A stretch of 64,000 bases of DNA from Roseibium sp. Lineage in GTDB: Bacteria; Pseudomonadota; Alphaproteobacteria; Rhizobiales; Stappiaceae. A program made the translations under genes and the position numbers. Positions 27,375-37,402 of the stretch are shown one piece after another (positions within the stretch are counted from its first letter, which is position 1; each line of letters begins with the position of its first letter). The stretch lies in assembly GCA_017643215.1 (NCBI GenBank), contig JAEPNV010000009.1:124001-188000 (forward strand), in the 5' to 3' direction. Below the pieces are notes generated by a model, which searched no databases, had not been told where the DNA came from, and worked only from the letters and a program-made list of their open reading frames with translations.

Positions 27375-29752
27375 GCCGCCTCCATCTGCTTGACCTCAGG
27401 TTTTGAGACCGGTTCAGGTTCCTTCCGCTTCAGACTTGGCGCGCGCACCCGGATCAATGCCAGCACACAAAGGCCGGCGAGGGTCACAACGGCGATTTCG
27501 CCGAGCGTGTCGATCCCGCGGAAGTCGACCAGAATGACGTTCACAATATTCCGGCCATGGGCGATGGACCGGCTGTATTCGGTGAAGAAGTCGGACAAGG
27601 TGCGGTCAAACGGCTGCTGCGTGATCGCGATCAGCGTCAACGTCAGGCCCAGACCGACCGCGAAGGAGATCGCACCGGTCGTAATTGCCGCTCCCGTTGA
27701 ACGGTGATCGCGCGGCATCAGATTGAGGCGCGTCATGACCAGGGCCAGGATCACCACGGATAGCGTTTCCACCATAAGCTGGGTGAAGGCAAGATCCGGC
27801 GCGCCGAACAGCATGAAGATCACCGCCACGGCAAAGCCCTGAATGCCGAGCGAGACGATCGCCGTCAGGCGGGTCTTGGCGATCAGGACGGCGATCAGAC
27901 CCAGGACCGCGATCAGGAATATGCCCCACTCGTAGAACGCGTAGTCCGGCCAGCGCGGCATGGCCGGCCAGGCATCGGCTAGGTAGCCGGGCGCCAGCAC
28001 GGCGACGGCTGTCGCCAGGAAGGTCAGGATCATGTAGGTCTGCATCTTGCCGTTCTGGACGACCCGGGTGAATGCCGTGGAGCCGGACACGATCGCCGCC
28101 ACAAACTGGTCGAACCCCTTGTCCGGGCCCCAGCCGATGGCGGTGAGGACGCCGGCGATCGCGGCGCGAAGGCGATCGATCTGCGTATAAAGCGCAATGC
28201 CGAGCGCAACCGTGATGATCGACAGGATGAGCGGTGCGTTGATATAGGCCGGGATCAGTGGCAAATCGACCGTGGTGCGCTCGCCGGCCAGCGACGACAG
28301 CATCGGACCGACGAACAGGTCTCCCGACGCCGTGGTCGTCAGCGCCATGACGAGACCGCCGACTGAGAGCACGACCGGTCCGGCATAAAGCAGGATCGGG
28401 CCCTCATGGGCGTGTTTCGGCGTTTCCACCTTCGGCCCCAGGAACGGCTTGAGCGCGACCGCCGCGGCAATGACCAGCATCAGGGAATTGCCCACGACCG
28501 CGGTGACGGTGAGCGCCATTGCGGCATTCGGCGCGCCCCAGGTGCCGTAGTAGAGCACCTCCTTGGCGATGAAGCCGAAGAACGGCGGCAGGCCGGACAT
28601 GGACAGCGCCGCCAAACAGGCGGCGGCGAAGGTGATGGGCATGGCGCCGCGCAAGCCGCCGAGCTTGGTCACGTCCCGCGTGCCGGCTTCGTGATCGATC
28701 GTCCCGGCGACCATGAAGAGCGCGCCCTTGAACAAGGAGTGGGCGATCAGATAGGCCACCGCGCCTTCCAGCGCCCGCTCGTAACTTGTGCCGATCAGCA
28801 TCACCAGAAGGCCGAGCGAGGCGACCGTCGTATAGGCGAGCATCAGTTTCAGATCGGTCTGCCGCACGGCGAGAATGGTCCCGACCAGCAGGGTTGCCCC
28901 GCCGAAGATGGGCAGAACCGTGGTCCATAGCTCCGTACCACCGAACAGCGGATGCACGCGCATGAGCAGATAGACCCCGGCCTTGACCATGGTCGCCGAG
29001 TGCAGGAACGCCGACACCGGCGTTGGCGCCTCCATGGCATTGGGCAACCAGAAATGGAACGGGAACTGCGCCGATTTCGTGAACGCGCCACCGAGGATCA
29101 GCAGGAAAATCGGCACAAACAGCGGATTGTCGCGCAAGATGTCCGGCGATTGTAGCAGCACCGACATCTCGATCTGACCGGTGGTCGAGATGATCAGGAT
29201 GAACCCGGCCAACAGCGCCAGCCCGCCGCCGCCGGTGACGACCAGGGCCTGGATCGCGGCCCGGCGCGACGCGGCGCGCAAATGACCAAACCCGATCAGG
29301 AGGAAGGACGTGATCGACGTCAATTCCCAGAATACGAACAGCGTGATCAGGTTGTTGCCGAGGACCAGCCCGAGCATCGCGCCCATGAACAGGAACAGGA
29401 ACGAAAAGAACCGTCCCTGCTGCGGATGCCCCTTCAGGTAGCCGCCGGCGTACAAAATGATAAAGGTGCCGATGCCCGAAATCAGCAGCGCGAATACCAT
29501 AGACAGGCCATCGACATAAAACGAGAAATTGATCCCGTAGCTCGGCGCCCAGGACCTGGACGCGACAAATGTTTCGCCGTCCGAGACCGGCCCGATGAAA
29601 CCGGTGAAATGCAGGAAAATCCACGCCGGGATCAGCGCCAGCGGCCAGGCCGCGTTGTGCTTGAGAAGGCGGGTTGCAAAGGGCGCGAGCACGGCGGCCA
29701 GGAACGGCGCCAGAACGGCTAGAATTGTTGTGTCGATCACAGCTTGCGTCAT
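27371..29752 (-). CDS. mrpA: Mrp antiporter subunit A
   Basis: A 793-residue NuoL-like subunit, the largest of the complex, with about 20 membrane helices. It has [20 protein letters not shown], the conserved TSFLLIGF helix and [20 protein letters not shown], and an MbhD/MbhE-like C-terminal domain. The complex exchanges Na+ or K+ for protons in alkaline or saline stress. Heads the mrpABCDEFG operon. Confidence 0.93.
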   Translation of the reverse strand: MTQAVIDTTILAVLAPFLAAVLAPFATRLLKHNAAWPLALIPAWIFLHFTGFIGPVSDGETFVASRSWAPSYGINFSFYVDGLSMVFALLISGIGTFIILYAGGYLKGHPQQGRFFSFLFLFMGAMLGLVLGNNLITLFVFWELTSITSFLLIGFGHLRAASRRAAIQALVVTGGGGLALLAGFILIISTTGQIEMSVLLQSPDILRDNPLFVPIFLLILGGAFTKSAQFPFHFWLPNAMEAPTPVSAFLHSATMVKAGVYLLMRVHPLFGGTELWTTVLPIFGGATLLVGTILAVRQTDLKLMLAYTTVASLGLLVMLIGTSYERALEGAVAYLIAHSLFKGALFMVAGTIDHEAGTRDVTKLGGLRGAMPITFAAACLAALSMSGLPPFFGFIAKEVLYYGTWGAPNAAMALTVTAVVGNSLMLVIAAAVALKPFLGPKVETPKHAHEGPILLYAGPVVLSVGGLVMALTTTASGDLFVGPMLSSLAGERTTVDLPLIPAYINAPLILSIITVALGIALYTQIDRLRAAIAGVLTAIGWGPDKGFDQFVAAIVSGSTAFTRVVQNGKMQTYMILTFLATAVAVLAPGYLADAWPAMPRWPDYAFYEWGIFLIAVLGLIAVLIAKTRLTAIVSLGIQGFAVAVIFMLFGAPDLAFTQLMVETLSVVILALVMTRLNLMPRDHRSTGAAITTGAISFAVGLGLTLTLIAITQQPFDRTLSDFFTEYSRSIAHGRNIVNVILVDFRGIDTLGEIAVVTLAGLCVLALIRVRAPSLKRKEPEPVSKPEVKQMEAA

Positions 29753-30171
29753 GCTGATCCGAGTTCAGGTTTCGGTCCGGACGACGGTGAACGACCTTTT
29801 TAGAATCGGCACGTCGGCAACCAGTGTGGAAGGCGGTGGATTTCGGTTTTTACTTACGGCGGTCACATGTGACACGCAAGCGTTAGAAAACGGTTTCCTG
29901 AAAAACTGCATGAACAACGCGCCGCGTTGTTCGGATCAACAGATTTGTTTCCATTCACTGACGTCTCTCCACCCCGTTGCCGCTTCGGGGCAAGACATGG
30001 GTATGCCTCTAAGCTTGGTCAATCGTCTAAGGTCGAAAAAACCTATGTCTTACGAACAAAAACGTCTTAGCATGCATTTGCCAATTCGGTGGCTCGGCAG
30101 AACTATGTGTTTTGTTACAACCACTATGTTTGGCTGCAATGAGTGGAATAAATAAACAGCACGGTCGATCA
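29753..30171. promoter_or_regulatory. Divergent promoter region, mrp operon and GGDEF gene
   Basis: A 419-bp spacer, AT-rich between 29860 and 30170, with the palindrome CAACGCGCCGCGTTG at 29912-29926. No gene is seen. It probably holds both promoters. Confidence 0.4.
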
Positions 30172-31143
30172 ATGACTTCCGTCGAATCAAATACGCACAC
30201 AGAGCCGCCGGACCTCCCATCAAATGGTTCGGCCAATTTTCAGGCGCTGGTCGAACACAGTTCGGATGTCGTGATTCAGGTCACGGATACGGGCGACCTC
30301 TTGTATGTATCCCCATCTATTAACGCCCTTTTCGGGTGGTCGCGCGCGGACATGTTTGCCGAAATGCGGTTGATGATCGAGGACGACGACCGTGATCTCA
30401 TCACGGCATTGATCCAGGGGCTGAAAGACGGTGATCCACCCGGCGAAGCCCTCACATTCCAGATCCTGAAACAGGACGGTCACCCAATTTGGGTGACGAG
30501 CGTCGTTTATCCTCTGCCGCCGGGAGATGACGGGCGCGGCAGTTATGCGATCTATTTGCGCGATTGTTCGGAACGCCGGCAGATGCAGCAGCGGTTCGAG
30601 GAGCTCGCCCAATCCGATGCTTTGACCGGGCTTGCAAACCACCAGACGTTCAACGAAGCGGTCCGGCGGGAGTGGGCCCGGGCAAAGCGCGAAAAGACCT
30701 ACCTGACGATGGTGATCATCGATCTGGACCACTTTGACGGCCTCAACAACGACTATGGCGACGAATTCGGCGATCAATGCCTGATCTCGATCGCCGGGAT
30801 CTTGAAGACCACCGCACGCCGTCCGGCCGATATCGCCGCCCGGATCGGCGGACAGCGGTTCGCGTTGCTGCTGCCCCGAACCCATGAGGAAGGCGCGCGG
30901 ACCATTTCGGAAACCATCCGCACGGCAATCCACGATCTGCAGATCAAGAACAGCGCCAACGCCGATCACGACAGCCTTTTGACGGCTTCGCTTGGCGTGG
31001 CGACGGCCCTTTGCCTCGACAACACCTCCGCAACGCCCATGGACCGGCTGGTGGGGGCGGCGGAAAAGGCCCTGAAAAAAGCCAAGCTCGGCGGGCGCAA
31101 CCGGACCCGGTTCACTAAGCTGATGATCCAGCAGGCGGCCTAG
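30172..31143 (+). CDS. PAS-GGDEF protein with degenerate active site
   Basis: A 323-residue protein with an N-terminal PAS domain (about 20-135; YVSPSINALFGWSRADMF) and a GGDEF domain introduced by SDALTGLANHQTFNE. The signature loop reads RIGGQRFALLL (224-234), with GGQRF where active cyclases have GGDEF or GGEEF, and the DxDxFKxxND motif is changed to DLDHFDGLNND. It probably no longer makes cyclic di-GMP and may act as a nucleotide- or partner-sensing protein. An earlier ATG at 30139 is possible. Confidence 0.82.
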   Translation: MTSVESNTHTEPPDLPSNGSANFQALVEHSSDVVIQVTDTGDLLYVSPSINALFGWSRADMFAEMRLMIEDDDRDLITALIQGLKDGDPPGEALTFQILKQDGHPIWVTSVVYPLPPGDDGRGSYAIYLRDCSERRQMQQRFEELAQSDALTGLANHQTFNEAVRREWARAKREKTYLTMVIIDLDHFDGLNNDYGDEFGDQCLISIAGILKTTARRPADIAARIGGQRFALLLPRTHEEGARTISETIRTAIHDLQIKNSANADHDSLLTASLGVATALCLDNTSATPMDRLVGAAEKALKKAKLGGRNRTRFTKLMIQQAA

Positions 31144-31158
31144 GGTCAGGACCCTAAC
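31141..31158. repeat. Solitary terminus-like palindrome
   Basis: TAGGGTC and GACCCTA flank AG immediately after the GGDEF coding region. The core GGTCAGGACCC matches the ends of the MITE-like elements at 7271-7532 and 46640. No partner end is seen nearby. Confidence 0.35.
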
Positions 31159-31195
31159 CGGCCGCCTGTGAACTGGGCCCCGTGCCGGCCCGCGA

Positions 31196-31579
31196 TCAGC
31201 CCCAAAGGGCCCAAACGGTCAGGATGTTGCCCAAAAGGGCGACCGAATACGCGGCCGAACGGAGCCAGGGCACGCCGGCGACATAAAAGGCGACATAAGC
31301 AATCCGGGCAAAGAAGAACATCTGGGCCCCGATCACGGCCAATTGCATGTCCGCACCGGTCAATACAAGCGCGAGAACCGCCGGCACGAAAAAGAACGGC
31401 AGGTTTTCCTTCATGTTGACCAGCGCCCGTTCCGCCCGGCCGCCATACAGGCCGCCGCTTGGAATCGTGTCGCGCGGCCCGGCATGGGCAACGAGACCTT
31501 CCTTCGCCAGCACGAAATACCCAGCGAAATAGATCTGAACGAAATACAGAATCAGCACCAATACGATCCAGGTCACCAT
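31196..31579 (-). CDS. MAPEG family membrane protein
   Basis: A 127-residue MAPEG protein with four membrane helices. It contains GGRAERALVNMKENLPFFFV, the conserved region in which Arg and Glu bind glutathione in eukaryotic members. Bacterial substrates are unknown. The ATG at 31579 is the natural start; the long frame upstream belongs to the opposite gene. Confidence 0.88.
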   Translation of the reverse strand: MVTWIVLVLILYFVQIYFAGYFVLAKEGLVAHAGPRDTIPSGGLYGGRAERALVNMKENLPFFFVPAVLALVLTGADMQLAVIGAQMFFFARIAYVAFYVAGVPWLRSAAYSVALLGNILTVWALWG

Positions 31580-31666
31580 GGCGAGTTGTCCCTTGTTTGA
31601 TGTCTTGTCCGTTGCCAAACTCACCAGATGCGGGTTTGCTTGCAATTCCTTCGTGGGGAATTGGCA

Positions 31667-32506
31667 ATGGCAGTGCATCCTTCTCGTTCGGCAAATGGCG
31701 GATTTGGCCCGGTTCTGCGCGGACTGCGAAAAGGGACCGGACTCAGCCAGGCAGCTTTCGCTGGCCAGATCGGCTCGACCCAAAGGCATGTGTCCTTTCT
31801 TGAAACCGGCCGGGCCCAACCGAGCACATTCATGATCGACCGGATTGCGCGCGCATTGGCGCTTCCCGTCGCGGCCCGGCTTGGCCTCTACGAGGCGGCC
31901 GGTCTTCCCAGCCCCTACAAGCGCCGCGACTTTGATTCCCACGAGATCGCCGAGGCGCTGGATGTCATCGAACACCGGGTCCTGGCACACTGGCCGTTTC
32001 CGGCCTACGTCCTCAACAAGCGCTGGGACATCTTGCGCATGAACATGGCCGGGCGCATGTTGCTTGCCGGCTCCGCCCAGGATCCGGGCAACGACGTCCC
32101 CAACCTGTTTGAGATCCTGACCAGCGCCGCCTTTCGAAACCGGATCCTGAATTGGCCGGAAGCGGCCCCTATCCTTGTAACCCGCCTTTATCGAGAAGCA
32201 CGCGAGGACGCGGGTCTGGCCCGCCTGTTGGCCAGAGCGACAGACGCGGGACTGTTTGACGGCATTGACCAGGCGCTGCTGACCGACATCCCGATCTTCG
32301 TGCCGGTTGAACTTGAAGGCCCGGCCGGTGAGCGGCTCCGGCTGACGTCGCTGCTGGGGCAACTGGCTTCCGTGCAAGATGCGATCATCGAGGGCATGAC
32401 CGTGGAACTGATGGTGCCGCTTGACCGCGACACCGAAAGCCGCTTGCGCTCCATTCACCTGGACGCGCGGCCGGCGGCCGGATCCAAGATCCCCGAACCG
32501 GCGTAA
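31667..32506 (+). CDS. XRE-type regulator with MmyB-like ligand domain
   Basis: A 279-residue regulator: an N-terminal helix-turn-helix (LRKGTGLSQAAFAGQIGSTQ, residues 19-38, then RHVSFLETGRAQPS) and a C-terminal MmyB-like PAS-related domain (AHWPFPAYVLNKRWDILRMN) that binds small hydrophobic ligands in homologues. The ATG at 31667 lies about 8 nt after GGGGAA; 31628 is an alternative. Divergent from the MAPEG gene, which it may regulate. Confidence 0.85.
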   Translation: MAVHPSRSANGGFGPVLRGLRKGTGLSQAAFAGQIGSTQRHVSFLETGRAQPSTFMIDRIARALALPVAARLGLYEAAGLPSPYKRRDFDSHEIAEALDVIEHRVLAHWPFPAYVLNKRWDILRMNMAGRMLLAGSAQDPGNDVPNLFEILTSAAFRNRILNWPEAAPILVTRLYREAREDAGLARLLARATDAGLFDGIDQALLTDIPIFVPVELEGPAGERLRLTSLLGQLASVQDAIIEGMTVELMVPLDRDTESRLRSIHLDARPAAGSKIPEPA

Positions 32507-32599
32507 GGGTGGGAGCGGCACGGCCCGGGTCAGACTTGCCCGCGCAAGCCCGGTTTCTTATGTGCCGGGCAGACAAGACCCCTTTCGACGGAGCAACCA

Positions 32600-33025
32600 A
32601 TGAGCACCTTGCCCAAAATCACAAAAACGGCCGCCGAATGGATGGACCAGCTCACCCAGGAACAGTTTTATGTGACGCGCCAGTCCGGCACGGAGCGGCC
32701 GTTCACCGGGCCCTACTGGAACAGTTTCGACGTCGGACGCTACGATTGCGTGTGCTGCAATGCGCCGCTGTTTTTGTCCGACACCAAATTCGATGCCGGA
32801 TGCGGCTGGCCGAGTTTCTTCAAGGCGGCAACGCCGGACGGCATTACTGAAATCGAAGACCGCTCACACGGGATGGTGCGCACGGAGATCCGCTGCAGCC
32901 AGTGCGATGCGCATCTTGGCCACGTGTTTCCGGACGGTCCGCCGCCAACGGGCCTGCGCTATTGCATGAACGGTCACGCCATGCGGTTCGTGTCCGGCGG
33001 CACACTGGACGGGTCCGGTGAATAG
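32600..33025 (+). CDS. msrB: Peptide-methionine (R)-S-oxide reductase
   Basis: A 141-residue MsrB that repairs oxidised methionine in proteins. Zinc cysteines lie in CVCCNAPLF and [12 protein letters not shown]. The catalytic Cys is in [10 protein letters not shown] near residue 121, where many members have [16 protein letters not shown] and [10 protein letters not shown] are family hallmarks. No signal peptide, so cytosolic. Confidence 0.93.
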   Translation: MSTLPKITKTAAEWMDQLTQEQFYVTRQSGTERPFTGPYWNSFDVGRYDCVCCNAPLFLSDTKFDAGCGWPSFFKAATPDGITEIEDRSHGMVRTEIRCSQCDAHLGHVFPDGPPPTGLRYCMNGHAMRFVSGGTLDGSGE

Positions 33026-33141
33026 CCGCCAAATGCCTGCCGGTCGGCCTGATCTGTAAGCCGGTCTAATAGGTCGCATAAGTTTTATTTGTTGGTTCGG
33101 CGCGTGCAGCCTTGGTACTCCATTTGGGACGGAGAGCCCGA

Positions 33142-34377
33142 ATGACCCTGAGTGCCGCTGACGACCCATATGCGCCAGACGGGCCGTATGCCTGGTTCCG
33201 CCTTGCGATCTGCATCATCCTGTCGACCCTTGGCGGGGCGGGCATGTGGGCGGTCGTGGTGGTGCTGCCGGCCGTGCAAACCGAATTCGGCGTCGACCGC
33301 GGCGATGCGTCCCTGCCCTATACGCTCACGATGGCCGGCTTCGCCTTCGGCAACTATCTGATCGGCCGGTGGGTCGACCGGTTCGGGATTGTCTGGCCCG
33401 TGGCCGGATCGGCCATTGCCCTTGGCGCCGGATTTGCCCTCGCCGCGGTTTCCAACAATCTCGTTGTCTTTTCACTCGCGCAAGGCTTTTTGATCGGATT
33501 GGGGACGGCGGCAACCTTCGGTCCGCTGCTGGCCGACCTTTCGCACTGGTTCGATAGGCGCCGGGGCATCGCGCTCGCCTCGGCGGCCTGCGGCAATTAT
33601 CTGGCCGGCGTCTTATGGCCCTCGTTCATCCAATGGTCGCTCGGCTTCACGGACTGGCGCGACACATACTTGATGATCGCCGTGATCTGCGTTGTGGTGA
33701 TGCTGCCCTTGACACTGTTCTTGCGGCGCGTGCCGGACTTTTCGGCGGCCTCCACCAATTCCAGCGCCGCGCGGTTCGGTGCGTTATCGGCCGGCCTGTC
33801 GCCGCGCAAGCTGCAGATGCTTCTGGTGGTGGCCGGGCTTGGCTGCTGTGTCGCCATGTCGATGCCGCAGGTCCATATCGTCGCCTACTGCGTCGACCTT
33901 GGCTACGGCGTGGCCCGGGGCGCGGATATGCTGGCCCTGATGCTTGGCGCGGGTGTGATCAGCCGGCTTGTGACCGGATTTCTGGCCGACAAGATCGGCG
34001 GTGTGCGCACCCTGCTGATCGGCTCCGTCCTGCAATGCGCTGCACTGTTCCTCTACCTGCCCTTCGACGGGCTGGTCACGCTTTACGTGGTGTCGCTGAT
34101 CTTCGGCCTCAGCCAGGGCGGCATCGTGCCGTCCTACGCCATCATCGTGCGCGAATACCTGCCGGCCAAAGAAGCCGGCCAGCGCGTCGGTCTGGTGATG
34201 ATGTCGACGATCATCGGCATGGCGCTCGGCGGCTGGTTGTCCGGGTGGATCTACGACCTCACCGGCTCTTACCAGGCGGCGTTCTTGAACGGCATTGCCT
34301 GGAACCTCGTCAACATCGCCGTGATGGTGTTCATCCTCCTCAACAGCCGGAACCGGACCGCCCCCGCGCGGGCGTGA
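33142..34377 (+). CDS. MFS transporter
   Basis: A 411-residue major facilitator with 12 predicted membrane helices and the loop 2-3 motif GRWVDRFGIVWPV. The second half carries GFLADKIGGVRTLLIGS, the symmetrical motif. It resembles monocarboxylate/oxalate-formate-type carriers, but the substrate is not assignable. GGGACGGAGAG precedes the ATG at 33142. Confidence 0.88.
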   Translation: MTLSAADDPYAPDGPYAWFRLAICIILSTLGGAGMWAVVVVLPAVQTEFGVDRGDASLPYTLTMAGFAFGNYLIGRWVDRFGIVWPVAGSAIALGAGFALAAVSNNLVVFSLAQGFLIGLGTAATFGPLLADLSHWFDRRRGIALASAACGNYLAGVLWPSFIQWSLGFTDWRDTYLMIAVICVVVMLPLTLFLRRVPDFSAASTNSSAARFGALSAGLSPRKLQMLLVVAGLGCCVAMSMPQVHIVAYCVDLGYGVARGADMLALMLGAGVISRLVTGFLADKIGGVRTLLIGSVLQCAALFLYLPFDGLVTLYVVSLIFGLSQGGIVPSYAIIVREYLPAKEAGQRVGLVMMSTIIGMALGGWLSGWIYDLTGSYQAAFLNGIAWNLVNIAVMVFILLNSRNRTAPARA

Positions 34378-34499
34378 ATTGCCGCCAGATCCGAGCCATG
34401 AGCTCACGGCCAGCGTGTGGACTTGCGTTCACACTCTCTCTATAGTTGTATTTGTGCAGTGTTTTCGCGCAAAAGTGATTGATGGGGAGGAGATTTCAG

Positions 34500-34877
34500 A
34501 TGCTGGTGAAAGTCACAAGGGTGTTGTCCGTCGACCTTACGGTCTACCGGTCACACCCTCCGTATATGGAAATCAAGGCGGTCGGAGAGGTTCCCACGCT
34601 TGGATTTACGGATCCACAACTCATACCCTGGATCTATGTCCAGCCGCCGCCGGACGGCATTTACGATTTCGATTTGATTGCCAAGGCCCCGTCCGGTTTT
34701 GTCGCGCAGGTGATATCCAAAATCGAGGCGTGCGCCTTCTTGCCTGTGCCGGCCGGCCTGAAGGGCGTGCGTGTTCACGCGGCCACCAACTCCATGGAGG
34801 ATCACTGGGGCGCTGACCGGGAGGCCGTCGCGGTCGCGGACGGTGAAATTCCCTGGCCGTTGAACGGGTCCGCATAA
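34500..34877 (+). CDS. Hypothetical protein, unknown family
   Basis: A 125-residue soluble protein with no signal peptide or membrane segment. GGGGAGGAG lies about 8 nt before the ATG at 34500. I do not recognise it. Notable stretches are VYRSHPPYMEIKAVGEVPTL and ACAFLPVPAGLKGVRVHAAT. It stands between a transporter and oligopeptidase B with its own promoter-sized gap. Codon use is like its neighbours, so it looks real. Confidence 0.6.
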   Translation: MLVKVTRVLSVDLTVYRSHPPYMEIKAVGEVPTLGFTDPQLIPWIYVQPPPDGIYDFDLIAKAPSGFVAQVISKIEACAFLPVPAGLKGVRVHAATNSMEDHWGADREAVAVADGEIPWPLNGSA

Positions 34878-35038
34878 GGCCTTCATCCAACCCGCCATTT
34901 GGGCCGAAGGGCACGAGGGCGTGAAGCGGAGTTGACGCGCGCTTCGCGCCCTTTGCGTTTGGCATTGGAGCCCCACGGTTGCGCCGATTCCGAAAGGGGC
35001 ACTTGCCTTCGTACATGCAAAAGCCTACGTCCCGCTGC

Positions 35039-37123
35039 ATGAAAACACGACCCACGCCCCCGCGCGCCGAGCCGCGCCCCCTCACCCTTGAAATCCACGG
35101 CATCGAGCGTCAGGACGAGTATGCCTGGCTTCGGGCGGACAACTGGCAAGAGGTCATGCGGGACCCAAGTGTCCTTGCCGATGACATCCGCGCCTATCTG
35201 GAGGCGGAGAACGCCTATCAGGACGCGGTCATGGCGCCGACGGCTGAATTGCGCGAGGCGCTTTACGCGGAGATGCGCGGCCGCATCAAGGAAGACGACA
35301 GTTCGGTTCCCTCTCCCGATGGCCCCTATGCCTACGGCCTGAAATTCGTGACCGGCGGACAGCATCCGAAATTCGTGCGCACGCCCCGGGACGGCGGCGC
35401 CGAAACCGTGCTTCTTGACGGCGACAAGGAGGCGGAAGGGAAGACCTATTTCAAGTTCGGCGGCGCCAGCCACTCGCCCGATCACAAACGCCTGGCCTGG
35501 GCCTATGACGACAACGGTTCGGAATATTACAGCCTGCAAATCCGGGATCTTGACACGGGCACGGACCTTGATTACCGGATCGAGGACACCGGCGGCGGCG
35601 GCGTGTTTTCTGCCGACAGCCGGCACATGTTCTACATCCGCCTCGACGCCAATCACCGGCCGTCAAAGCTGTTTCGGCACGAGATCGGCAGCGATCCGGC
35701 GGACGACGTTCTGGTCTTTGAGGAAAAGGACGCCGGGTTCTTCATGGGCGTCGGCAAGACCCAGTCCGGCGACACGATCCTGATCGACATCCATGATCAT
35801 GAGACCTCCGAGATCTGGATGATCCCGGCGGCCGACCCGGCAGCGTCCCCGGTCCTGATCGCGCCGCGCGACAAGGGCGTCGAGTATTCCGTCGAGGATC
35901 ACGGCGACACGCTCTACATCCTGACCAATTCGGGCGATGCGGAGGACTTCAAGATCGTCACCGCGCCAAAGGCGACGCCCGGCCGGGAGTTCTGGCGCGA
36001 CTTCGTGGATCACAAAGCCGGTTGCCTGATCCTCTCCCACGTCGTCTACAAGACGTTCATGGTGCGTCTTGAACGCGAAAACGGCCTGCCGCGGATCGTC
36101 GTCCGCCGTCTTGCCGACAATATCGAGCACGACGTGGCGTTCGACGAGGAGGCCTACTCGCTCGGCATGGGAGGCGGCTACGAATTCGACACGCTGACGA
36201 TCCGGTTCTCCTATTCGTCCATGACCACTCCATCGCGGACCTATGACTACAATGTCGAAACGCGGGAACGGACGCTCTTGAAGGAGCAGGAAGTTCCGTC
36301 CGGCCACGAACCGAGCGACTATGTCAGCCGCCGTCTCCAGGCGCCGGCCGCAGACGGTGAAACGGTGCCCATCTCACTGTTTCACCACAAGGACACGCCG
36401 CTCGACGGAACCGCGCCATGCCTCCTCTACGGCTACGGCTCCTATGGCATGTCGATTCCGGCCGGCTTCAACACCAACGCCCTGTCGCTCGCCGACCGCG
36501 GCTTCGTCTACGCGATCGCGCATATCCGCGGCGGCAAGGACAAGGGTTTCCGGTGGTACAAGACCGGGCGCCGGGAGATGAAAAAGAACACATTCACCGA
36601 TTTCATCGCGGCCGCCGATCATCTGGTGCGCGAGAATTTCACGTCTTTCGACCGGCTCGTGGCGCAAGGCGGATCGGCCGGCGGCATGCTGATGGGCGCG
36701 GTCGCCAATATGGCGCCGCACAAGTTCGCCGGCATCATCGCCGAAGTCCCGTTTGTCGACGTCCTGAACACCATGCTCGACGACACCCTGCCGCTCACGC
36801 CGCCGGAATGGCCTGAATGGGGCAATCCGATCACCGATCGTACGGCCTATGACTACATCGCGTCCTATTCGCCTTACGACAACGTTGAAGCGATAGCCTA
36901 TCCGGCCATCCTGGCCGTCGCCGGCCTGACCGATCCGCGCGTGACCTATTGGGAGCCAGCCAAATGGGTGGCGCGGCTCAGAGCGCGCAAGACCGGGGAC
37001 GATCTCTTATTGCTCAAGACCAACATGGACGCCGGGCATGGCGGGTCCTCGGGCCGGTTCGACCGGTTGAAGGAAGTCGCGCTCAATCAGGCCTTCGCGC
37101 TTATGGTCGTCGGTAAGGCGTAA
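35039..37123 (+). CDS. ptrB: Oligopeptidase B (S9 serine peptidase)
   Basis: A 694-residue prolyl-oligopeptidase-family enzyme that cleaves short peptides after basic residues in the cytosol. It has a seven-bladed propeller N-terminus (QDEYAWLRADNWQEVMRDPS) and a C-terminal hydrolase with the nucleophile in QGGSAGGMLMGA (Ser near 547), Asp in AGLTDPRVTYWEP and His in DAGHGGSSGRFD. The start is uncertain: ATGs at 34979 and 35015 are also in frame. A terminator follows at 37151. Confidence 0.93.
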   Translation: MKTRPTPPRAEPRPLTLEIHGIERQDEYAWLRADNWQEVMRDPSVLADDIRAYLEAENAYQDAVMAPTAELREALYAEMRGRIKEDDSSVPSPDGPYAYGLKFVTGGQHPKFVRTPRDGGAETVLLDGDKEAEGKTYFKFGGASHSPDHKRLAWAYDDNGSEYYSLQIRDLDTGTDLDYRIEDTGGGGVFSADSRHMFYIRLDANHRPSKLFRHEIGSDPADDVLVFEEKDAGFFMGVGKTQSGDTILIDIHDHETSEIWMIPAADPAASPVLIAPRDKGVEYSVEDHGDTLYILTNSGDAEDFKIVTAPKATPGREFWRDFVDHKAGCLILSHVVYKTFMVRLERENGLPRIVVRRLADNIEHDVAFDEEAYSLGMGGGYEFDTLTIRFSYSSMTTPSRTYDYNVETRERTLLKEQEVPSGHEPSDYVSRRLQAPAADGETVPISLFHHKDTPLDGTAPCLLYGYGSYGMSIPAGFNTNALSLADRGFVYAIAHIRGGKDKGFRWYKTGRREMKKNTFTDFIAAADHLVRENFTSFDRLVAQGGSAGGMLMGAVANMAPHKFAGIIAEVPFVDVLNTMLDDTLPLTPPEWPEWGNPITDRTAYDYIASYSPYDNVEAIAYPAILAVAGLTDPRVTYWEPAKWVARLRARKTGDDLLLLKTNMDAGHGGSSGRFDRLKEVALNQAFALMVVGKA

Positions 37124-37150
37124 CTGGTTTCACGGGAACGTGACACGCGC

Positions 37151-37179
37151 GCCGGACCCGATCGGGTCCGGCTTTGTTT
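37151..37179 (+). terminator. Rho-independent terminator after ptrB
   Basis: GCCGGACCC and GGGTCCGGC pair over a GATC loop and are followed by TTTGTTT. Confidence 0.85.
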
Positions 37180-37249
37180 GACTGCGAACGCAAACCATCC
37201 GTCGCCATCCTCGGGCAACGTTTCCAGGGTCCATAAAATTCAATAGCTT

Positions 37250-37280
37250 ATGGATGCTCGGGACACGCCCGAGCATGACG
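37250..37280. repeat. Palindromic intergenic repeat
   Basis: ATGCTCGGG (37254-37262) pairs with CCCGAGCAT (37268-37276). A related half-unit, ATGCTCGGGCC, occurs near 1477, so this is a genomic palindrome family. Confidence 0.5.
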
Positions 37281-37402
37281 GCAGAGAGTTTTTACGGCCT
37301 TGTCAGCCATCTGAGCCGGGGACCCGTCAAATCCGGCTTTGCTTTATTTTTCAACAGCCTTACGCTTTGATCGGGCGGACAGCCATACAAGGGGGAGCCA
37401 CC

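Noticed and set aside
28406..28930. Plus-strand frame inside the mrpA region
   Set aside because: It is a shadow of mrpA.
36374..36721. Minus-strand frame within ptrB
   Set aside because: It is a shadow of the oligopeptidase gene.
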